A stretch of DNA of 38,084 bases, from NCBI GenBank assembly GCA_021413675.1, contig JAIOQA010000539.1, forward strand, positions 1-38,084, in the 5' to 3' direction. Position numbers and translations under genes: made by a program. How positions within the stretch are numbered: position 1 is the stretch's first letter; every line of letters starts with the position of its first letter. Below the pieces are notes generated by a model that did not search any database, was not told the DNA's origin, and saw only the letters and a list, made by a program, of their open reading frames with translations. The stretch comes from Deltaproteobacteria bacterium (lineage in GTDB: Bacteria; Myxococcota_A; Polyangia; Haliangiales; Haliangiaceae). Shown in pieces: positions 33,345-38,084 of this stretch.

Positions 33345-34223
33345 TCAGGGCGCCAGGATGCGCTCGAACGAGACCTCGAGGCTCTGCTGCACGACCTTCA
33401 GCATGCTGTCGATGCCCGAGGGCGCGAGCGCGAGCTGCTCGTGCAGGTAGCGGCGGGTGCCGCGCTCGATGTCGGCGCGGGCCTGGGCCAGCCAGCGCGC
33501 CGCGGTCGCGCGCGAGACCCGGTAGAGCGCGCTGATCTCGTCGATGCTGAGCCGGTGCAGCAGGTGCATCCGCACCAGGTTGCGCTGCCGTGGCTCGAGC
33601 CCGCGGACCGCGGCCTCGATCGCCTGCTTGAGCGCGGCGCGCTCGTGCTGCGCGATCACCTGGCGCTGCGGGTCGGTCTCGGACGACAGCGCCGCGACCA
33701 CGTCGTCGTCGCTGGTGTCGTCGGGCGCGAGCCGCGCGTCGCGCTGCAGGTTGAGCGCGAGCCGGACCGCGGTCACGCGCACGAGCGTGCCGAGGTTGCC
33801 GCGGCCGGCGAGCGCGAGCACCTTGGCGGGCGCGCCGTCGGCGGTGACGAACAGCTTCTCGCGCACCATCTGCAGCACCTCGTCGATGCCGCTCGCGTCG
33901 AGCTGCATGCGGGCCAGCGCGACCCGCGCGGCGCCGAAGTACAGCCGCTCGAACGCGCGGATCGCGGCGTCGTCGCCGCGGCCGCAGGCCCACGCGAGGT
34001 AGAGATCCGCGAGCTCGAGCCGCTCGACGGCGGTGGCGGCATCGCCCTCCGCGGCGACCTCGCGCAGGCGCTCGGCCAGGTACTCGGCGAGCGTGGCATC
34101 GGGCGCGGGCAGGCCGGGATGTGCGCGCGCGATCGTCTCGTCGATCGCGGTCGCGGTGGCCTCGGCGGTGCGGTGACCGCGCTGGACCAGCCGATCGGCG
34201 AGCGCGCGAGCGAAGGCAGACAT
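33345..34223 (-). CDS. ECF-type sigma factor, Myxococcales family
   Basis: 292 aa from ATG 34223. Region 2: AFERLYFGAARVALARMQLD, IDEVLQMVREKLFV and GRGNLGTLVRVTAVRLALNL. Region 4: GLEPRQRNLVRMHLLHRLSI and the helix-turn-helix ISALYRVSRATAARWLAQAR. The N-terminal 75 residues are additional to a minimal ECF. This matches the Myxococcales-specific sigma-70 family, whose members are typically encoded beside a Ser/Thr kinase. It is divergent from such a kinase with 66 bases between. In comparable pairs in Vibrio and Xanthomonas the kinase phosphorylates the sigma factor to switch it on; that mechanism here is inference. Confidence 0.85.
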   Translation of the reverse strand: MSAFARALADRLVQRGHRTAEATATAIDETIARAHPGLPAPDATLAEYLAERLREVAAEGDAATAVERLELADLYLAWACGRGDDAAIRAFERLYFGAARVALARMQLDASGIDEVLQMVREKLFVTADGAPAKVLALAGRGNLGTLVRVTAVRLALNLQRDARLAPDDTSDDDVVAALSSETDPQRQVIAQHERAALKQAIEAAVRGLEPRQRNLVRMHLLHRLSIDEISALYRVSRATAARWLAQARADIERGTRRYLHEQLALAPSGIDSMLKVVQQSLEVSFERILAP

Positions 34224-34289
34224 GGGCACGGGCGACGACGGGAGATTCGCAGGATTTCCGCGGACCGCCAAGGCTGATAGGGTCCGGCC

Positions 34290-36953
34290 GTGGAGGCGAC
34301 GTGCCCGGATGACCTGGCGCTGTGGGCGTGGCTCGACGGCCGCGTCGATCGCGATCTCGACGCGCACCTCGATCAGTGCCCGCGCTGCCTGCGCGCGGTC
34401 GCCGCGCTCGGCGCCCAGACCGAGGCGGTCGCGCACGAGACCCTCGACGCCGCGGGCCGCTACGAGGTCGTCGGGGCGATCGCCGCCGGCGGCATGGGCC
34501 GGGTGATCCTGGCGCGCGACGCGCGGCTCGATCGCGAGGTCGCGATCAAGGTCGTGCGCGATCCGGACCGGCCACAGCTCATCAGCCGCCTCGAGCGCGA
34601 GCTCGCGATCACCGCGCGCCTGCAGCACCCGTCGATCTTGCCGGTCCACGACGCCGGCACGACGATCGCCGGCGAGCCGTTCTTCGTCATGCCGCGCGTC
34701 GTCGGCGAGTCGCTGCACGCCGCGGTCGCGGCGCGGCCGGCGTTCGTCGATCGCCTCGCGCTGGTGCCCGCGGTCGCGCGCGCGGTCGATGCGATCGCCT
34801 ACGCCCACGCGCAGGGCGTGCTGCACCGCGATCTCAAGCCGGCCAACGTCATGCTCGGCGCGCACGGCGAGACGCTGGTGATCGACTGGGGCCTCGCGGT
34901 CGCGATGCACGAGGCGACGCCCGACGGTGCGATGCCCGCGCTCGCGATCGGCAGCGGCACCACGACCGCGACCGGCGCGGTGCTCGGCACGCTCGGCTAC
35001 ATGTCGCCGGAGCAGCTCGCCGGCCGCGACCTCGACGCGCGCACCGATGTCTACGGCCTCGGCGGCATCCTCTATCACACGCTCGCGGGGTGCGCGCCGC
35101 ACGCTGGCGACGATGGCGCGCGCCTCGAACGGCCGCGGCCGATCCGCGCGATCGCTCCCGACGTGCCGGCCGAGCTGGCGGCGATCGTCGAGCGCGCGCT
35201 CGCCGATGATCCCGCGGCGCGCTACGCGTCGGCGGGCGAGCTCGCGGGCGAGCTGCGGCGCTTCCTCGATGGGCAGCTGGTCGGCGCGCATCGCTACACG
35301 CTCGCGCAGCTGCTGCGGCGGTTCGTGGCGCGCCACCGCGCGGCGGTGATCGCGAGCGCGGTCGCGGTGATCGCGATCGCCGTGATCGGCGCGATCGCGG
35401 TGCAGCAGGTCGTGGCCTCGCGCGAGGTCGCCGAGACCGAGCGCGCCGAGGCCCAGCGACGCGGCGATGCCGCGGACGAGCTGATCGCGTTCTCGCTCGG
35501 CGATCTGCACGAGCGGCTCGGCGCGGTCGGTCGACTCGACGTGATCCGCACGGTCAACGACGCGGTGCTGCGCCACTACCGCGCGATGCCGGCGCGCGCG
35601 GGTGCGGCCGGCGTGACCGATCGCATCCGCGAGAGTGACGTGCTCGGCCTGTCCGGCGACGAGCGCCGCGCGGCGGGCGACGCGGCCGCCGCGATGGACT
35701 TCTATGTCCGCAGCGAGGCGCGCGCCGCCGACGCCGCCGCGCACGCCGGTGACGATCAGCGCGCCCAGGTCGAGCGCGCGAATTGCCGCGCGCAGCAGCG
35801 TCTCGCCGATGCCTGGGCCGATCGCGGCGACCTCGACAAGGCCGAGGCCGCGCTCCGCCAGGCGCTGCGCCACGCCGAGGCCGCGAGCGCGGCCGGCGAT
35901 GGCGGTCACCTCGCGCCCGACACGCTGATCTCGCTGGCGATGCTCGCGCGTCGCCGCGGTGACGACGCCGCGGGCAAGGCGCTTCTCGAGCAGGCGCGCC
36001 CGCTGGCCGAGGCCGCGGCGCAGCGCGATCCGGATCGCTCGGCGCTGCGCTCGCTGGTGGTGTTGCTCGACGAGCTCGGCACGCTCGCGTACGAGCGCGG
36101 CGACACCACCGAGGCCGGCGCGATCTTCGACGCGAACCTCCGGCAGCTGCAGGCGCGGCCGCCGACCGATCCCGACGACGCCGAGTACCTCGAGCAGCTC
36201 GCGACCCTGTGGAGCAAGGTCGCGACCGGGCGGGTCGCCGCGGGCGATCAGGCCGGCGCGAAGGCCGGCTACGAGCAGGCGCGCGACGTGGCCGTCCGCC
36301 TGCTGAAGCGCGATCCGAACAACGTGCAGTGGCTCGACATCCTCGAGACCGCGCACCACGGCGTCGGCAAGCGCGCGCTGGCCCTCGGCGACGCGGCGCT
36401 CGCGCGCACCGAGCTGACGGCCTCGCTCGACCTGGCGCAGAAGATCGCGATGCTGACGCCAGCCGACCCGCAGGCGCGGCACTCGGTGGCGATCAGCGCG
36501 CTGAGCCTCGGCGCGTTGCTCCAGGATCAGGGCGATCTTCCCGGCGCGGTCGCGCAGCTCGGCACCGCGCGCGCGATCCTCGAGCAGCTGGTCGACAGCG
36601 CCAGCGCCGCCGACAAGGACGACGTGCGGGGCACGCTGGGCGCGGTGCTCTTGCAGCTCGCGCAGGTCCACGGCCTGCGCCACGATCAGGCGGCCGCCGA
36701 CGCGGCGGCGGCGCGCGCCGTCGAGCTGACCGGCGCGGTCATGACCGCCGAGCCGACGCCGCTGCACCGCATGCAGCACGCCGAGGCCCTGCTGGTCGCC
36801 CACGATCTGCGGGCGCGTCCCGAGTTCCTGACCGAGGCCCGCGCCGCGCTCGAGTCACTGCGCGCGACCGCGACCCCCGACGACGCGCGCCTGACCGGCC
36901 TGCTCGACGAGCTGTTCCCGACGGCGACGCGCGCGGGGCCTACAGGCCCTTGA
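34290..36953 (+). CDS. Ser/Thr kinase with N-terminal anti-sigma zinc finger, TM helix and TPR tail
   Basis: 887 aa from GTG 34290. Residues 1-40 carry C5, H26-x3-C30-x2-C33 (DAHLDQCPRCLRAVAAL), the zf-HC2 anti-sigma-factor zinc finger. Residues 58-325 are a protein kinase: AAGGMGRV glycine loop, Lys87, Glu104, HRDLKPANVML (catalytic Asp181), DWGLA in place of DFG, GYMSPEQL. A membrane helix lies at about 352-373 (AVIASAVAVIAIAVIGAIAV). The rest, outside the cytoplasm, is TPR-like (DKAEAALRQALRHAEAAS; LARTELTASLDLAQKIA). The order suggests an external helical sensor linked to a kinase that holds the sigma factor by its own zinc finger. The partner sigma gene is divergent at 34223. The DFG-to-DWG change is found in active myxobacterial kinases. 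Confidence 0.88.
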   Translation: MEATCPDDLALWAWLDGRVDRDLDAHLDQCPRCLRAVAALGAQTEAVAHETLDAAGRYEVVGAIAAGGMGRVILARDARLDREVAIKVVRDPDRPQLISRLERELAITARLQHPSILPVHDAGTTIAGEPFFVMPRVVGESLHAAVAARPAFVDRLALVPAVARAVDAIAYAHAQGVLHRDLKPANVMLGAHGETLVIDWGLAVAMHEATPDGAMPALAIGSGTTTATGAVLGTLGYMSPEQLAGRDLDARTDVYGLGGILYHTLAGCAPHAGDDGARLERPRPIRAIAPDVPAELAAIVERALADDPAARYASAGELAGELRRFLDGQLVGAHRYTLAQLLRRFVARHRAAVIASAVAVIAIAVIGAIAVQQVVASREVAETERAEAQRRGDAADELIAFSLGDLHERLGAVGRLDVIRTVNDAVLRHYRAMPARAGAAGVTDRIRESDVLGLSGDERRAAGDAAAAMDFYVRSEARAADAAAHAGDDQRAQVERANCRAQQRLADAWADRGDLDKAEAALRQALRHAEAASAAGDGGHLAPDTLISLAMLARRRGDDAAGKALLEQARPLAEAAAQRDPDRSALRSLVVLLDELGTLAYERGDTTEAGAIFDANLRQLQARPPTDPDDAEYLEQLATLWSKVATGRVAAGDQAGAKAGYEQARDVAVRLLKRDPNNVQWLDILETAHHGVGKRALALGDAALARTELTASLDLAQKIAMLTPADPQARHSVAISALSLGALLQDQGDLPGAVAQLGTARAILEQLVDSASAADKDDVRGTLGAVLLQLAQVHGLRHDQAAADAAAARAVELTGAVMTAEPTPLHRMQHAEALLVAHDLRARPEFLTEARAALESLRATATPDDARLTGLLDELFPTATRAGPTGP

Positions 36954-37143
36954 TGGTGGTGTTGCTCTTGCCGCACGGGCAGCGCACCAACCACTGGGTG
37001 TGGGGCCCGCCAGGCGGCAGCCCTTCGACGATCAGCGGCTGCTCGCAGAACGCGCAGACCTGATCCTGCGGCTGGTCGGCCGCGGACCGGGCGACCGCGG
37101 CGCGGACGGCGGCGAACGCTCGATCGATGATGTCGTCGGTCAT
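36940..37143 (-). CDS. Small zinc-ribbon protein, 67 aa, possibly toxin partner
   Basis: The 67-aa product has a helical start (MTDDIIDRAFAAVRAAVARS) and a probable zinc ribbon with Cx2C (CAFC) and CxC (CPCGK) knuckles. Its ATG lies two bases after the stop of the gene at 37146 and on the same strand, so the two are almost certainly cotranscribed. The 3' end overlaps that of the kinase gene by 14 bases, tail to tail. A small gene directly after a polymorphic-toxin-like gene is the usual place for an immunity protein, but no known immunity family is recognised; that role is inference. Confidence 0.6.
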   Translation of the reverse strand: MTDDIIDRAFAAVRAAVARSAADQPQDQVCAFCEQPLIVEGLPPGGPHTQWLVRCPCGKSNTTIKGL

Positions 37144-37145
37144 GG

Positions 37146-38084
37146 TCAGCGCGCTCCGAGGTGAAGGCCGAGGCCGGGGACATCATCGACGCCGAGCCCG
37201 ATCTTGGCCAGGCGCTCCATCGCGTCCTTGAAGAGGACCATGCGCTCGCTGTTCGAGAGCCCGGGGCCGAACTTGGCGGCGCGCAGGCTGGCCTGGGCCT
37301 CGTCGCGCGCGACGTCGACGGCCTGGGCGGCGGCCTTCTCTTCTTCGGACATCGCGGCGTACTCGGCGTACGACCGGGTCTGGGACATGCCCGCGAGATC
37401 GGCCTCGCGATGGCCGACCAGCTCGTGTGCGAGCGCGCCGTTCTGCGAGACGCGCTGGTTGGCCGACAACCGCGGGTAGTTGCCTGCCGCGTCGGGGATC
37501 GCGGTCGCCGGCTTCACGTCATCGGCGATGTAGAGCTTCTCGCGGCCGAACATCTGGCCCCAGCCAGTGCGCGCCTCGGGGCGGCCGACCTCGAACTCGA
37601 TGTGCTCGCCCGGCATGCCCATCGACTCGGCGCGTGCGCGCAGCTCGGCTTGCTCTGCCTCGGTCAGCGGCTCCGTGTTGCGCTGCGACGCGCCCATCGG
37701 CTTGCGCTCGGCCGCCGCGGCGGCCTCCTCGGCGCGCGCGGCATCGGCGCCCTCGGCGACCCGCGCGGCCTCGGCGGCCTCGCCGACCCGCGCCGCGTTC
37801 GCGGCCTCGCCCGCGGCGGCCGCGCCTTCGACCTCGCCCACGCCCGAAAGCAACAGGCCAATGTCGAACGCGCCGCGCCCGGCGACCTCACCGTAGCGGC
37901 CCTCGGCGATCGACTGCCGGTACGGCTGGATCAGCGCGCTGCCGACGTTGCCCCAGTAGTGCGCGTCCTCCTGCATCTGCGTGACGGGGTTGAACGAGCG
38001 GTCCATCGCCTCGCCGAACGACTCGTCACCGGTCGCGACGTTGAGCAGGTTGTGTCCGAGCCGCAGCGGCGCGCTCATCGGCCC
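37146..38084 (-). CDS. C-terminal part of a polymorphic-toxin-like protein with HExxxH motif
   Basis: The frame continues past the right edge (Gly-Pro precede Met 38078), so this is partial with at least 312 residues. The first visible 90 residues (SFNPVTQMQEDAHYWGNVGS, then GRYGEVAGRGAFDIGLLLSG) resemble the pre-toxin segment of Rhs and other polymorphic toxins. An Ala/Glu-rich coiled linker follows (about 88-125), then a C-terminal domain with EPLTEAEQAELRARAESMGM and ALAHELVGHREADLAG. The latter contains H218-E-x-x-x-H223, like a metalloprotease helix but one residue longer than HExxH, so activity is uncertain. The final 70 residues are helical. It is followed at 2 nt by the zinc-ribbon gene. 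Confidence 0.6.
   Translation of the reverse strand, partial: GPMSAPLRLGHNLLNVATGDESFGEAMDRSFNPVTQMQEDAHYWGNVGSALIQPYRQSIAEGRYGEVAGRGAFDIGLLLSGVGEVEGAAAAGEAANAARVGEAAEAARVAEGADAARAEEAAAAAERKPMGASQRNTEPLTEAEQAELRARAESMGMPGEHIEFEVGRPEARTGWGQMFGREKLYIADDVKPATAIPDAAGNYPRLSANQRVSQNGALAHELVGHREADLAGMSQTRSYAEYAAMSEEEKAAAQAVDVARDEAQASLRAAKFGPGLSNSERMVLFKDAMERLAKIGLGVDDVPGLGLHLGAR

Noticed and set aside
33345..36803. A 1152-codon open frame on the minus strand across the kinase gene
   Set aside because: Only its last 292 codons form a recognisable protein (sigma factor). The rest is Arg/Ala/Leu-rich and antisense to a clear kinase.

Overview
The window is very GC-rich DNA whose gene content points to a myxobacterium (phylum Myxococcota). 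The signs are serine/threonine kinases with PEGA or TPR extensions, a kinase/ECF sigma pair, many small lipoproteins, giant TPR proteins, and GG-leader peptides of the lanthipeptide type. The order (for example Haliangiales/Kofleriaceae) is a guess from gene style, not something the sequence proves.

Layout. 1-13334: the tail of a membrane protein with a PEGA domain, a PARG-like macrodomain protein, an MBL-like (DUF4336-type) protein divergent from a TonB-dependent receptor, a 7.9-kb TPR gene with a doubtful start, and a small hypothetical. 13342-18971, all on the minus strand: a degenerate REC-GGDEF-EAL protein, a gene-poor 0.67-kb gap, a Lys/Ala/Pro-rich histone-H1-like protein with an acidic tail, and a two-gene UDP-GalNAcA module (WbpP-like epimerase, TviB/WbpO-like dehydrogenase). 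19065-23689: a lanthipeptide-like precursor, a small hypothetical, and a methionine-pathway pair in which MetX and homoserine dehydrogenase are one polypeptide, overlapped by a cystathionine gamma-synthase-type gene.

23690-28786 is the accessory heart of the window. A CHAP/NlpC-like secreted-effector-type gene is flanked by two copies of the metB 3' end. Two more GG-leader Cys-rich precursors follow, each behind a -24/-12 (sigma-54-like) element, and the second has a strong terminator. Next come a transposase scrap joined to a second copy of the 3' end of the downstream thioredoxin-reductase-like gene, a DUF1579-like gene, a two-domain endostatin-like lipoprotein, and the intact FAD oxidoreductase. 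No lanthionine synthetase, protease or exporter is visible, so the three precursors would have to be processed in trans.

28879-38084: an esterase lipoprotein divergent from a monohaem cytochrome lipoprotein, a ParE/antitoxin pair, a large lipoprotein with TPR and beta-barrel parts, a Myxococcales-type ECF sigma factor divergent from a kinase that carries an anti-sigma zinc finger, and at the right edge the end of a polymorphic-toxin-like protein followed at 2 nt by a small zinc-ribbon protein.
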